Shown one piece after another: positions 1 through 13,165 of a stretch of DNA of 64,000 bases (within the stretch, counting starts at the first letter, position 1; each line of letters opens with the position of its first letter). This DNA is from Thuidium tamariscinum (Eukaryota > Streptophyta > Bryopsida > Hypnales > Thuidiaceae): the NCBI GenBank assembly GCA_947034885.2, contig OX344749.2, forward strand, positions 18,863,501 to 18,927,500, given 5' to 3'. Both the position numbers and the translations under genes were made by a program. The notes beneath the pieces were generated by a model. The model was not told where the DNA came from. It made no database searches and was given only the letters and a program-made list of their open reading frames with translations.

Positions 1-2302
1 TTACTAATTTTATGAAAAAATGAAGTTGGCTATTCACCTCATGTTGAATGATTTTCTTTTTCTTGCTTTTGATTTTTTCTTCTCAAAAACTAAAGATTCT
101 CAATAATATTAGCATATATCTTTTTAATTTTTTATAAATCAATCTTTCTACAAATGTTCTAAAGAGAAACATATTCAAATGATCCAATATTATGTAGAAA
201 TTATTATTATCAAAATACATCTACCAAAAACATCTTGTATAGAAATTGATAGAAAAAAAGGCATAAATTGATAATAAATATATACAAGTTTTTAGAAGTA
301 AAAAAATTGACTTGGCAAATGAATTTAAAATATACAAAGTGTGTTCCTTCTATATTAGCTTCATACACAAAATAAAAATAAAAATGTGTTAAATGTAGAT
401 AAAATAAAAATAAATAGGTATAAAAATAGAAATAAAATTTCAAATAAAATTGAAATAATAAAAATAGACATTGTAGTAGTTATCCCTTAAAAATTACATC
501 AACTACAATATGGTCAATCTATTTATTTAACAACCATTTCTAGACTTTGAAATGTAAAAAGTCACTTATTCTTGTGCTCATTTTCAAAAGAATAAACTTA
601 GATACCTAGTGGTGTATTTAGATTTCGAAAAGGCTCACTATTGAATTTAAAAGAACCTCCAAAATGTAGGAGGTCTAGTAGTAAAGAGTCAAAAAGTCAT
701 TGGATAGGGAATTCTAGCCAATGAGGTGGAGGCACTTGTTTTTTTCCTTGTCTTGGTCTATATCTAGCAATGACCACTAAAATACACATGGCACACTTAG
801 ATTTGACCCAATTTTCAATTTTTTTTTTCCTACTATGTGTGTGTCTTTCATTTTATACTTTCACTTTACCATGTTTGATCTTGAATTTTGGTTTCAAATT
901 TCTAAAAAGTCTTTCACTTATGTCATATTCTAATGAAATATAACAATGAAGTGGTCATTATTGCAAGACCATTTTTTTCCTCTCATTTTTTGTCTCTAAA
1001 ATACAAGAGTTGTTTCCATGCATGTGAAACTTAGTTATCTCAAGGATAAGTGTAGGATGCCAATTTTATAAAACATTATATCTCCAAAAATTTAAGCCAA
1101 TCATAGTACAATTTTAGTTACAATGAAATATAGATTTCCTTGAAGTAACATTCACTTTTATATTATAATATTACAATCTATGAGTTTGATTTAAACCACA
1201 TTTTGTAGAGATAAAAAGGACTTGACTTTCTATAAATTCCTATAGTTAATTTTGCTTAGAAATGACTCATTGCCTTTCGAGCTTCAATTCTTTGTAACTT
1301 ACAAAATTTGAATCCAAAACACCATGAAAGTTTTTGAAAATTTCAAGTCTTAATCCCAAAAAACTTCTACTTTAAATTTTGGTTTAATTTTCATTGAATA
1401 AATTAGCATCAATTAATTTCAATGAAATGAATTACTTTTCACTAAGTTCTTTTATTTTATATTACATTAGTAAACTTCATATATATTGAGAAAATGGCCA
1501 TGTACTTTCTAATCATTTATAACTCTTCAAAGGTAGCTATGTAATTATGCAATAGTTTCTCTTGAATCTTTATAAAGACTAATTATATTTATATAATAAA
1601 CATGAAATGGCTTCAAATAAGCACATTGTCCCCCCTTCCCCCCCCCCCCTTTTTTTTTTTTATCAAATTCTTAATTCTAAAGAGCAATAGAAAGCTCAAA
1701 AGAAGGGAGGAAAACATACATACAATAAAAGTTGTTTTTTGAATTTTTGTGAGTAAAAATCTAAAGAGAAGTATCATTCCATTAGCTCAAGAATGTTTAA
1801 GAGAATTAGATGTATTAGATTTCATTTTTTACTAATCATTTTGATTCAATTATATCAAAAATAAAAAAATGTTACTAAAACTTTAAACCTTTAGTTCTTA
1901 CTATTTTCTTACTTAAACTACAAAATATTCAAATGTTGATTAAAACCTCTAATCCTACAACTAGAGATGAGAATTTTTGGAAGTTTATAGAACATCTATA
2001 GTAGCCATTGTAGGTTTTTGGATTTTCTTGTAGTAACAACCTAAGTCTACATTCTTTTCCAAACTTCATGAAAAAATTGTTTTAGAACTTTTTTTCTTAA
2101 TAAGGTAGGTCAATTGATGACCCTAACAAAAGAAAATCTTAATTACAAAATGTTTCTTTCTTTGACTTGTCTTTGTGTAGTGCAAATTGCAAAATACATC
2201 CTTTGTCTTCATCTACTAAGGTAGGGTGCTTTAAAAACAACACCTTTAAAAAGTAACCATTAATTTAGAGGTACATTTTTCATTCTTCAAAATATTGCAT
2301 TA
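1..2302. other. AT-rich intergenic DNA, no gene found
   Basis: Very AT-rich sequence without an open frame that resembles a protein. The short frames present are low-complexity Phe/Tyr/Lys runs from A/T tracts. A homopolymer pyrimidine block (C runs, then T run) lies at about 1,630-1,661. Part of the stretch (about 505-1,390) is a copy of a dispersed repeat, listed separately. Confidence 0.7.
505..1390 (+). repeat. Dispersed repeat, copy 1 of a 0.9 kb family
   Basis: This segment matches 38,990-39,860 in the same orientation, by eye at roughly three quarters identity. Shared landmarks in the same order include AAAAGTCACTTATTCTTG, GAGGTGGA, TCTATATCTAGCAA, TAGATTTCCTTGAAGTAAC and AATGACTCAT. 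No coding capacity was found in either copy. The class is unknown; it could be an old non-autonomous transposon or retroelement fragment. Confidence 0.65.
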
Positions 2303-2584
2303 GATGAAATTTGAGGCCTCGAGAGGGCCGTTTTGGGTCCATTCCCAAAACAATTTTCAAATTGTTGGTCGTTGTCAGGCCAGCAATTACCAAAAAATAA
2401 AATAAAATTGGGGGGGGCCTGAAATATTAAAAAAAGTCCAAAAAAATCGATGATGTAGCACAGTCTCAACCACATTGGATTCCTATGATTTTAGGTTCCC
2501 GTCGCACTTTATGCATTCATATAGTAGTTTTTGTGTTCCTGCAATTTGAAAACCTACGGCCCTTCCAAGGCCTCAAATTTCATC
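2303..2584. mobile_element. Stowaway-like MITE, 282 bp, TA-flanked
   Basis: The terminal inverted repeats are GATGAAATTTGAGGCCT at the left and its complement at the right, nearly perfect for 17 bases. The element is flanked by TA on both sides (2,301-2,302 and 2,585-2,586), the target duplication of Tc1/mariner-type elements. Internal sequence (GGGCCGTTTTGGG near the left end, then CCTGAAATAT and AAAGTCCAAAAAA) matches the element at 57,165-57,452, so the two are one family. It has no coding capacity. Confidence 0.8.
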
Positions 2585-3519
2585 TAACGGTACTATACAT
2601 TGCAAGAGGTGGCCAATTATAATAATTACTGCATTTCAACTTCAAAAAAGCTTAAGTAACTCTACAAAGATCAAGAAAAGATGAAATGACTTGGATTAGA
2701 TGCCAATTCCATTTCTCTTCCCATAAAATTCAATTGAAATTTGTTTTAAGGACTTGAATTTCCTTGAAAATGCAAGCAACTCTTAAAAGGTCACTTAAAG
2801 ATTATAGAACCTTCAACCACCATAGCAAATAATTCCAACTATAGATGGAACCTACTAATCTCCACAATGAAGAATTGCAACAATCTTCGTAAGTCAATAT
2901 CCTCCACAACAAGAAATTCCAACAATGCACGGAGCTCACTACTTTTTATTCTTTCTTTAGTTGTAGACAACTCACGATATTGATGCCAAATGGTTAAAGA
3001 TTACATTGGTATAATTCTCAATGGATTTCCTAAATTTTTGGCAAACCAACTATCTTTACAATTATTTGTCTCTCTTCATGTCATTTTGAAACCCAAGGGG
3101 GAGGAGGGAGAAGATATCAAATATCAATTAAGAATTTGACAAAAATTTAAGAAATTTTACACAAATTGACAAAATAAGTATACAAAAACATAGTCCTAGT
3201 CATTTCAGACAATTTTGTGTTATAAACTTATCATCTTGGACTACATTTCCTCGTAGTGAATACTATAAAATAAACAATGGATACAAATAGGTAATGACAA
3301 GAATTAGATTTTGAGTTTTCAATGATTGTTAGCTTAAAATTGAATAATCTACTATAGAAAGATGCTTAACTTAATCCAATGGGCTCTCTTCTAAGACATG
3401 TCCGAAATATGGATGGTTGCACGAAAGAACATTCATTTACAATAGTATTGGGATTTATACTATAATCTTTTGAAAAAAATATTTAAAAATGAAATAAAAG
3501 ATGGTAGGTGACAAGTTAT

Positions 3520-4030
3520 TCACAAAATAGAGAAACAAATTTTTGACAAAAATAGACATTTTGACATTATAATTTGTAAAAAATAGAAAAGATGATACAA
3601 AAAATAATTTAAATAGAAACTAAAAATTGGTACTTTGTGGTGATGAAATATAACCAAAAAATGATCTTGAAACCATCTTGAATATTTTGAAGTACACACA
3701 CTAACAAACCCAATTTGCACAAATATAGAGGACTTATAACAATATACTCTAAGGTGCTCTTTCAAAGGTATATGATGATATAGTTTGGACATAGTTCCAA
3801 AAATTTTAGTTCTAGATCATTAGTTTTGGATACTCTCTAATACTAAAATCCTCAAACTACAAAATATGACTAATTAGAAAAATTGAATTAAATTTATTTT
3901 TTTGAAAAATAAAAGGATGTAATTACAATCAACACAACCATTTTCAATAAAAATTTCGAATTTATGGATTATTGATTCAAAAGTTATATTAGTAAATGAA
4001 AAGTGGGATCAAAAGTCTATTGCTCTAAAA
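3520..4030. repeat. Dispersed repeat related to 44,600-45,070
   Basis: Landmarks such as TAATTTGTAAAAAATAG, a GGTGATGAAAT/GGTGGTGAAAT segment, TTTGAAACCAT, CTACAAA and CAATAAAAATTTC occur in the same order and at similar spacing in 44,600-45,070. The match is diverged and found by eye. The 44.6 kb copy lies within the LINE-derived region. Neither copy encodes a recognisable protein. Confidence 0.5.
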
Positions 4031-4389
4031 AAGGTCACTTTTTCTTGCAATCATTTGTATGCATTACTCCATTCCTTCATTCACTTATTACCCAAAATCC
4101 TAAATTTCACAAACACTAATTTAATAATATAAATCCCGTGGATTAGCTCATTTATAAAATTTTGGCATCGGTAGACAATCAATCCACTAGGTTACAATTG
4201 TATACTTGGTTGTAAATTCCTACTCTCATAACAAGAATACTTGATATAATTTGTGACCATCTTTACAAAGCGCATAAGTTGGTAAGAAATTTTAAGGCCA
4301 AACTATAAAGTTGCAAAAAGCTCAAAATGTGGCTCACATTCCATGATGGTAGAAGTTGAACAACATTTTTACAAAGTTTTTGAGAAAAA

Positions 4390-5330
4390 TATTTCAATTG
4401 TCTTCAATCCTTGAAGGATGTTGATGCTAAAAATGGTTGATGGATGACCTTGTTGTTTACAATAGAAACAAAAAGCACACCTATTGGTCCAATAATTATA
4501 GTAGTTTTCGTGACTACCTTGGTCATGAGAGGCCACGCCCTTAAGCATTCAAGTTCACCTTTACTTTTGTGCCCTACAAATACACCAAACAAGATTGTTT
4601 TGAAATTTGCAAAATGTTATCATAATTGTCCTAGTATGATAGTGGGTGAAGTTGAGGTGAATGTAAATAACATATTGACTATCAAATTAGAATTGCGAAC
4701 TTTTCCTACATATGTCTAATGTATTGATTGCAACATGACAAAACTCTTATTTAATCCTTAAAAAGACACGTTCTTTTATAACCAAGGTAGTTATTAAAAC
4801 TCTTTCAACTATTGGACTAGTAGATGCATTATTTGTTGCTACAATGAACAATGAAGTCTTCCATTGACAAGTTTTTGGCTTTAAAGTCCTTCAAGAAATT
4901 ACGATTAGTTGTAAGAACATCCTCAACTATAAATTTTACATAGGTAAGAAATAATAATGAAAATTCTCCCTATTACTAATGGCACTTTCAACATTACTTT
5001 TCCAAGTTGCCCTGTGATTAAAATTGATTTTAGCTATGCTTGTCCTATTGTAATGCGTCAATACTCTTTCTCTCCTTACTCAACAAATATTATGGTGATG
5101 ATGGAGTCTCAAAAGGGAAAGAGCTTTGTAGTAAAACCACTTGTTTCACCTCTTGCCAACACATCAACAACTTTTGTATTGTTGCTCATGCATTAGAATT
5201 TCAAGTATCATTGTTGGGTTGAAGATGTACAACAAGAAGAGACATTGTTGGAAAAAAGAGACATGAATACAAACAGTATATATCATTACAATGCCTAGTT
5301 ATTGTCATGAATGCTGAAGATGATGAAATC
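4390..5330 (-). pseudogene. Broken coding-like stretch, possible retroelement gag remnant
   Basis: Both strands carry open stretches of 60-90 codons that are less A/T-biased than the flanks. Read on the - strand near 4,450-4,520, one frame gives a CAFCFYCKQQGHPS-like string. This loosely recalls a CCHC zinc knuckle, but the final Cys is missing and the frame is interrupted. No protease, integrase or reverse transcriptase motif follows. I do not recognise a gene here. It may be chance in a repeat. Confidence 0.2.
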
Positions 5331-7171
5331 TCCTAATTAATATAAAATTTACTCTTCTAGTCATCTAGAAGTATAACTTTGAAAGGTTTTGGAATTTCAA
5401 GCATATATATATATAATATTTGTAGAGTGTTGAATATATATAGAAGTCGAGATTGAAAGGTTCTTCACCCTTGAAAATTCACTCTCTTGATGTTTAATTT
5501 ATAGCTCTCACCTTCAACAATCAATTCCAAGCCTACTTCCATGTACTCTTACTTATTTGAATACTTTCTTTTACATCTATTGAGAATCCTTTTTACACTC
5601 TTATTCTTGTCTTAATATTGTCCTTGACAATTATTAGCATAAGAATGAAGATGCTTTAAATTTGTCTACTTGGAGTGAGGGATTTGATTCTTGAAGCCTA
5701 ATGTTTATACAAGGTAGACTCCAATCTAATTCTTGTCCACTATCCAATTCCATCTCCTATATTTGGCTCCAAATCCGTCCATTCAAAGTTTCAAACTTCT
5801 AGTTCAAGACCAAAAAATATCCAAATCCATTTAAGATTATCACAAATTAGTATAGTAAAAATAAAATGGAGTAATGTGTCAATGTTTGATTAGTGAGTAC
5901 CTAAGTTTAATAGATAGATGGGAGAGTAGATATGGATTGTTTACGGGATGTTCATGACTTCATTCTATGGGTGGATTCAAGGCATGCTATTTTAGAAATT
6001 CATAGAGATTATAATTTTAACCAAAAAATTATAATTCCACTTAGGTTTGGTTTGTAAAACAAATACACATCTTTGACAAATATGTGCTCTTGTTAGAATT
6101 GGCCCCAAATTATTCATATTCCAAATTAAGGTAGTCTATATGTAAAACCCAATTTAAACAATGCCCTTCACCCCTAAATGGCCAAAGCACCAAATTTTGG
6201 TGTATACAAAACTTTAAAGTTAAAAAAACTTAACCAATTTTTCTTTAATAAACTAATATTTTTGAATAATTCTTTTTGAAGTCTAGTTTATGCAAAAAAA
6301 ATCTAATTTTTAGAATGATTGATATTGATTTTTCTATTCAAGATTGTATGCTAAGGTGTCCATTGCAGTATTAGCTTTCTAAAGTGTTGATGGCTCTTGG
6401 AGAAAAAATAGCATTTGAAATTCATTTAAAAAAAATTATAGAGTAGATTTTGAGAAGACATAATTTGATTGGGGTTATGTATGATGTGAAAGCCATAGGA
6501 GGCTTGGGGGGCAAAATCCCTTTCACATTTAAAAAACAATAGAATTATGGATTACAATTGAAAATGATGGGAGTTTCATTTGCCATTATTTTTGTAACAA
6601 AATAGAGGAGTTCATTTGGTATAGAAGGCACCTTCTAACTTGTTTAAGGATTCAAGATTTCTAGCAATTGTATGAATGTGACACCAAACGGTGACACCAA
6701 TATGAAAAGTAGAGATCCAGATAGATTTGAGCACACGTTCTTGATTCACTCTTTGAGATGCATATTAGACTATGTATGCTAGAGTTCTGCATGCTAGGCC
6801 TATTAACCTCATATTTTTTGGTGACTAAGTTCTTAGATTTGACATGTGGAAAGAGGATTGAAAGACTTCAAATCATTTTTGCAAGCTTAACATCCTTGTG
6901 AGCAAACTAATTATAATCTCTCAATCCATAGGTGATATTGCTGTGTTTTATTTTCCTATGTGATCTCTAGTATGTCTTATTTGAATTTGTACAGTAACAA
7001 TTTAAAAAAATGATAAAACATATCAAAATATGATCTTTTTATTCAAATTACAGTAGATTTGCTAAAGCTTGAAAATGACCTTGGACATCTATACGTTAAG
7101 ATAAGCTGTTTATTTGTTTTGTTTATTATGCTGACATTTCTTAGCCCATGTATCCCCTAGTTTAGAAGTTA

Positions 7172-7950
7172 GTAGGGGTAGTCACACCTTCTTCAGCAAG
7201 GAGATTTTGTACAAAAAGGGAGAGGAAACAAGAGCCAATTTGATGTTGTGCTCGGCGAAGAAGGTGTAATGCCCCGTTTTGGTGTGTTGATGAGGGAGAT
7301 TTATAAAGTGTAGAATTGATTTGCTTGCACACAAGACAAAGCCAATTGGATAGGACTTGAAATGCAGGTTGCACGCAGCTCATGCCACCACAACAAAGGT
7401 CCAACTGTAGAATGCCACAAGGTTGAAATCAAGGAGTAACAAATAACACAAATTAGCTTGTGAAAGCTTCCTCATGACGAAAATCCACCTCCATAGTAGG
7501 GTTGTTTTTTTCATTTCTTGTGAAGTGTCAAAGTGGCGATATTTCATTTTATTGTGGAGCTCCAAATCTCAACATTCATCCATAAATTACATAGAAAGTA
7601 TCATATTAGCACATAATACATATCTATCATTCTATTGTCATCCATTATTTGGCGATTTCATCCACTATTTTAAGCTAATTTGAAATTTATTGGCGATTTC
7701 ATCAAAAATTTCACTGTTTTTTTTCTATAGGCTTGGTGCCAGGCCAAAAAATTTGGTGCAATTTTGCACCAAATCGCCAGAAAACCCCCCCTGCTCCATA
7801 GTAGAATAATCAACATTGCAAAGGCTTCGCAAGAAATTCAAAAAATAAATAAATCAACATTTGGGAGTGTTTGATAAGCCAATGAAACCGTGACACGTCC
7901 CCGTTCTTCATATTTTGGGCGGTGAGCAAAGAAGGTGTGACTACCCTTAA
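7172..7950. mobile_element. Inverted-repeat element, about 780 bp, upstream of the DENND6 gene
   Basis: The left end carries GGGTAGTCACACCTTCTT (about 7,177-7,194) and the right end carries its complement (about 7,929-7,946), a perfect 18-base match with looser similarity beyond. The right boundary is TTAA; the left is TTAG, so a target duplication is not clean. The interior has no recognisable protein. It ends at the start of the GC-richer leader of the DENND6 gene, so it may lie in its promoter. Confidence 0.6.
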
Positions 7951-9498
7951 TTTAAGTTAGGCCAAAACCCCCTGCGCAAACGGACGATCTTGAACTGTGG
8001 ATCTTGTCCGCCGAATCCGACGGTTCACATCCGTCTCGCCTATCTGTCAATTCATTCAGGAGTCATCAGTGAGAAAGCGCACTCATTCCCTTGCGCGAGC
8101 TCCTCTCTCTCACTCCTACGAATGCACTCTCCGCAAGCCACGGTTTTGTTTCCCAGTGTTGCGAAGCTGCATCAGTCGATCGCGAACATTTCCTGAGCTT
8201 GCTGTGTGGATTTTTCAGCAGTTCGAGCTTTTGAAGGGTGTCTCGGGGCCAATGCGGGCCTCTGGGGATCCATTTCAGGGGGGTTCGGAGGAAGTATAGC
8301 GCAGGGGTGCAAGATCTTCGAGAGGAACCGTTTTCAGCGTTGTGGCGTTCCTTTTCAGTTGAAACGAAGCTCGGATGGGACTTCTTTGGATGCGATCCTC
8401 AGGGTTGCTGATCTAGGTCAATTGGATTTCGGGGCATTTAGAAGCCGAAAAGGTGTTTAGGTCGTCGCATTGGAAGGGAGGATTGGATGTGCAGGATCTG
8501 TGTTGGATTTTAGATTCCTGAATTGGCATTTTCTCGGGAATACACTGTATGGAGAAGAGTTTTCACGGCTCTATAGTCGTCCTTTAGTCGGAGATGTGAT
8601 GGAATCCTGAGACGTGGTGGGGTGGATTGAGATCAGATTGGTATGCAACTGCGCACTGGCTATGGCTATGGAGAATGGGCGCTCATTGTTAAACCTAGTT
8701 CTGTCCTGTTTGGATTGTAGTACGTTTCGATCCGAGTTCAAGGTGTTTAGGGTTTGAGGTGGACCGGAGGTTTGTGGATGACGAGTGACAGGTACTTGGC
8801 ATATGTATCTCTCATTTCGCTATGGTAATCAAATGTAATGTATTTGAAAAAAAAGATTAAAAACTCGTCTATTTGTAAGCATTCAGGATGTCAGCAGGAA
8901 AGCTTACTGGTTTTTAAGGGATACTATCTAGGCACCAAACTGTCTCATTAGAAATGTCGAAGGAAGACATAGTAAAGCGAAAAACTAATGCCGTCTCTTT
9001 CTTCAAATTAAGTGAAATGCTTCTTGTTTCTAATTGATATTTTTGTTTTCAAGCAAGCGAGAGGCCATAGTTGACCCTCCAGTGCGCACCATAGCAGATG
9101 CGTACTTGACTGTCAGGCACCTTGGGAAAGTGTTACAAGATTGGACTCAGAAGTAGACCTACCCTAGATTGTTTTTGCATATAATTTTTCAATTATGGAA
9201 GGGCTACATTTCTGAGGAATGAATCTTCATAATCTTGGCAGGAGGACTGTGAAGCCCTTATAGTGCACTAGCTTTGTGAAGAGAAAGCTGATCTTCAGAC
9301 AAATGATATTTCATCGAAGGATGCTTGGCGTGCCAGTTGAAACTCGTAATGTCTAGACGGTGTCCACTGGCAACTATGAATTAGCTGCTGAAATGATGAT
9401 GGAGATGATGAGGATAGCAGATCATGGTATCGCTCAATTAACAGAAGATGGAGATAGAACAGGAGCAGCTACTTGTTGAAGAATAGTACGTAGCGAGG
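7951..9498 (+). promoter_or_regulatory. Promoter and 5' leader region of the DENND6 gene
   Basis: Composition changes from AT-rich to GC-balanced near 7,960 and stays so into the coding exons, as expected for a transcribed leader. Open frames of 60-100 codons (7,990-8,196, 7,997-8,299, 8,206-8,460) start with ATG but resemble no protein. If transcribed they would be upstream ORFs. GACAG/GTACTT near 8,790 is a plausible donor, so the leader probably has an intron. The frame immediately before the chosen ATG contains TAG, so coding cannot begin further upstream in this exon. Confidence 0.45.
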
Positions 9499-12400
9499 AT
9501 GAATCGGAGTGTTACCTTGGCGGTTCCTCGCCACGACCCCATTGGAAAGCCCGATGTTTCTGCCCTACAGCGATGGATAGTGGCAATTTGTGCCATTCGT
9601 TTTGATCTTCAACAGGGACAGGTAACTTACCTCCTCATGGACCAGTGCGTCCTTTGAAGGAACTTACAAGCGTAACTGTCTGAGGCGGAAGGTTGTCTTC
9701 AAATATTAGGTTGACATGGACAAATATCCAGATGAATCTATATGAATGTCTTACGAAATGAATTTGGAGAGTATCCAGTAGATTAGGTCTTGAGATGCTC
9801 TTCTTGACAGGTGCAGTACACTGTTGTCAGGTGGCTGCTTGCATCATCAATACGTCTTGTTATTGTAATCCTCATAAAGTGTTAGTGCTAGTAAATCTTA
9901 TCATCTTGTTTGCATGCTGGCAGCTGGTTGAGGAGTGCTATCCTGCAAATGCCCTCTCCCCAGAGGAAGAGCTTGATGTGGCCTTCAGCTCATTTCCAGA
10001 CTCAATGTCTCAAGGAAGCACGCATGCTAGTGTGCATGATTGCGCGTTCTTCTTCCGGATACGCAGGCGTGGGTCAATTCCTGCTGCTGATATTCCAGCT
10101 CCACCTCGTAGAACTGTTTCCCATCCCGTGGACCAATATGTTGATATCGGGGCTGTAGATCACACAGGTGAGCATTGGATGGTTAGCTTAACATTTCGTC
10201 TCGTCTCCGTGATTGCCTCCTGTGACGTCTGCTGCTTCTGAACTTTGTCCGTTATTTTCGCTCAAAGGTTTTTGACGTCTGAAATATATGCGGATCTGTA
10301 GGGTACGTATTGATTAGTCTTTGGATATTCATTTACTTCATAATCGTTTTGATAGCTACCCGAAGTTCTTGGTATTGATGTATTATTTGATCTTGAACTC
10401 ATTAGTTGCTTTATTGATGTAACTTTCCAACCTTTTCGCAGTACGACAACTGACTTTTGAAGAGCCTCAAGTACCGCAAAGATCATGGAGCGAGGGTTCT
10501 GCGGTCCTTGAGAACTCTCTTAATGATAAGGAAATTGGCACTGGGGGTGGATGGAGTAGTTTGCCTCTGCCCAGCATTCTTGCGAATGTGATATCTCCGA
10601 AGCCTGCAACGAGGGGGACCAGCAATCATACCCCTCCCTCTAATGATCTTCCAAGCAGCATCCCCAGTCCTGGTGAAGCAAACACTGATCTGCCTGCTTA
10701 CTCACTGGACACAGTAAATAGAAATTCCCGTGGTGGCCCTGGCAGTGGAGGTCCGCGGTACCTTTATGGTTTTGTTTTCAATAGGTATCGCAGCTGAGCA
10801 TCAACCTAACTTCTTTTGTGCACTATTTATTATTGTTCCCGATCTGAACATGGTGTTTGCCAGAGTCTTTCCCTGGTTGTAAATCCCTCGTTATTTTCAG
10901 AGACCTGTAAGGATACTGTCTGTTGGACTCACTGGTGTATGTTGGTACAGGCAAAGGCAGGACGAGAGACTCAGGCGTGGGGGTGAACAAAAATCTGTAG
11001 TCATCCTTTCTGAGCGTCCTTATTCGTGTGTGTTCAAGCCCTTGGTTCAAATTGCAGGACCTTTGTATTTTGATATTGGTGTGCGAGCTTTAGAACAGGT
11101 GGCTTCTCATGTGTCCCATTGGGCACCTCCACTTCACGGGCAGTTGATGGAATTGCTGGTCGGCAACATCAGCATCCGTGCCCATCTCCCACCAGCTCAC
11201 ACTCTTCCCCCTGGTTGTGGCACTCCAATGGACGATTTCACCTCGGCAATGGCACCAGTGCCCCCCTTAAACAGATCCATTCCTCAGGGTGTCTTCCATG
11301 ACGTTGATCTATTTGGTTCCTTTCGAGGGGTCCTCATGAATCTGTGGGTTCTTTGGGAGCTTCTTTTAGTTGGTGAACCTTTGATGGTGATAGCTCCCAC
11401 TCCTTCACAGGTTTGTGAGGCAGTAGCTGCCCTAGTTAGCCTGGTTGCACCACTGCCGTGTAGCGTAGACTTTCGACCTTATTTTACAATCCATGACCCA
11501 GACTTCAGTGGACTGAATTCTGTGAAAGAAGGGGAAAGGGGTCCGCAAATGGTTCTGGGAGTAACCAATCTTTTCTTCCTCAAGGCCCTGAAGAACGTTC
11601 CTCATGTAATTTCAGTTGGAACCCCAAACTCAACACCTAGTCGTTTGAAATTATCTCCGTTGAATAGAAACAGTTCACAAACTGGGGCTCGGCGGTTATC
11701 ACTGCAACTGCAGCTGTCTCCGTTGACCAGATTTTCTCCAGCGAATCTGCTCAAAGTTGCTAGAGTGCGGAAAGATGGACCCCTTTCTTTGATGTCAGAG
11801 CATCGAGAGTGCTTGTGGACGAGCTATGCGGCAGCAACCAAACCTGATACCTCAGTTCTCAACCGTTTAGTTGATGCGGGAGTTTCCCCCCGAACGGAGG
11901 AATCCATGTCTATGGTGAACAATGAGGTTTTGAGGCGCCATTTTCTAGAATTGACCACTAATTTTCTGGCACCATTTGGGCCCTTCCTACGTGCAACTAC
12001 CCCACAGGAGGGATCATCACCCTTCCGGGATCCGCCTCCTCTACCTCCTTTTCATGCACATGATTTTCTTGAGGGCCTAGCTGCTCGCGGAGCCGGCAAG
12101 TTTCTTGCAAAGCGGTTGCGTGCCAACTGGCTTGACCTCTATAGGTATTTTTTTTTGTGTAGTGTAAACTTTTGTTGTAGGTTGCATCTAGTGCATCATG
12201 CAGTTTTTAGAATTTCTCGACTGTGAGTGTATAGACTGAGCTGATTTGTTTTTGAGGTCTTCCAAAACTCGGTTATGCTCGTGAGGCTTGATGATGGACT
12301 TGCTTTATTTGTTCCGTTGTGAGTATGAAATTGGTGGATTCGATTGTGATGCTTGTGTGTCAGTGCAGGCGTTTTTTAGAGGGACCAAATTTCATGCCAT

Positions 12401-13165
12401 GGTTCCAGCGTAGACGAGCTGTAGCTGAGCAAGAACAACATCGTATTTGGAGGCAAGCTCGTAGTAAGGCTAATGTGGAGACCTTCTTGACTTCAATGAC
12501 GGAAGTGGAGGTGTTGGATTCATTTTCTGCTGTTGAACGCCACTTGATCATCGAATCGCAGGTACAGATTATTAAGTCTATGTTTAGTGTTGGCAGTGAT
12601 AAATAGATGCATTCAATTGCATGTTTAGAGAGTTACGAGCACTTCAGTTATCAGTTCCCTTTCTTACGCTTCAGAGCTACAACATGTTTAGTCTATAATA
12701 CTCGCCTCACTATTTTCAGTCTTGCTTCCGTGGATTTTTCACAAGGGGTTAAGGGTTGATGTCATTTTAGGTAGGTCAATGGACATGATCATCGCTCTTG
12801 TGCAACCTTGGTCGAGAATCTTATCTGCGCAAGTTGTTCACTTCATTTTCTTCCAGATGTTGCAACGAGCGGGGCTTGCCAATACAGAAACAGAGGTAAT
12901 CAAGAAGCTAAGAAGCGATTTGCGCACAATCTTCAACTTTCTGCCGAGCGACGTGCAGCAGATGCTGCTAACCAATCCGCAGCGAGCAGGTCATCTGCAA
13001 GCCCCTGTAACACGTGAAATCCCGAAGGTTCCTACGAAATCACCCTCCAGGTTTGGATTATTTTGGCCAACATTTGAGTCCTCGCAATCAGACGGGAAGG
13101 CCCAAGAAGGATCAAGCAGACAACTGGAGCTGCTACAAGATCCCTTGGATTTGAACAGAACTTGA
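9499..13165 (+). CDS. DENND6-type DENN-domain protein (six coding exons)
   Basis: DENN-domain proteins of the DENND6 (AFI1/SPA1-like) family act as Rab guanine-nucleotide exchange factors in endomembrane traffic. Coding exons are 9,499-9,621, 9,924-10,167, 10,442-10,784, 10,951-12,144, 12,369-12,561 and 12,857-13,165. All splice in phase at GT-AG sites and give about 801 residues. Family landmarks: RWIVAICAIRFDLQQGQ (about 25-41), LVEECYP and FSSFPDS at the start of exon 2, YLYGFVFNR at the end of exon 3, GGEQKSVVILS then GPLYFDIG, LWELLLVGEP, SVDFRPYFTIHDP, VLGVTNLFFLKAL, PHVISVGTP, ESMSMVNNEVLRRHFLELT and NWLDLYR in exon 4, and GPNFMPWFQRRRA in exon 5. Residues about 140-225 are a Ser/Pro/Gly-rich linker, probably disordered, between the first DENN module and the rest. 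The start ATG follows an in-frame TAG. The last exon has a Gln/Ser-rich tail of uncertain function. Family assignment is firm; the Rab partner is unknown. Confidence 0.92.

Larger units (their letters stand above)
2587..7171. other. AT-rich intergenic DNA
   Basis: No intact gene was found. It contains a dispersed-repeat copy at about 3,520-4,030 and a broken coding-like stretch at about 4,390-5,330, both listed separately. The remainder has stop codons at high density in all frames. Confidence 0.6.
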
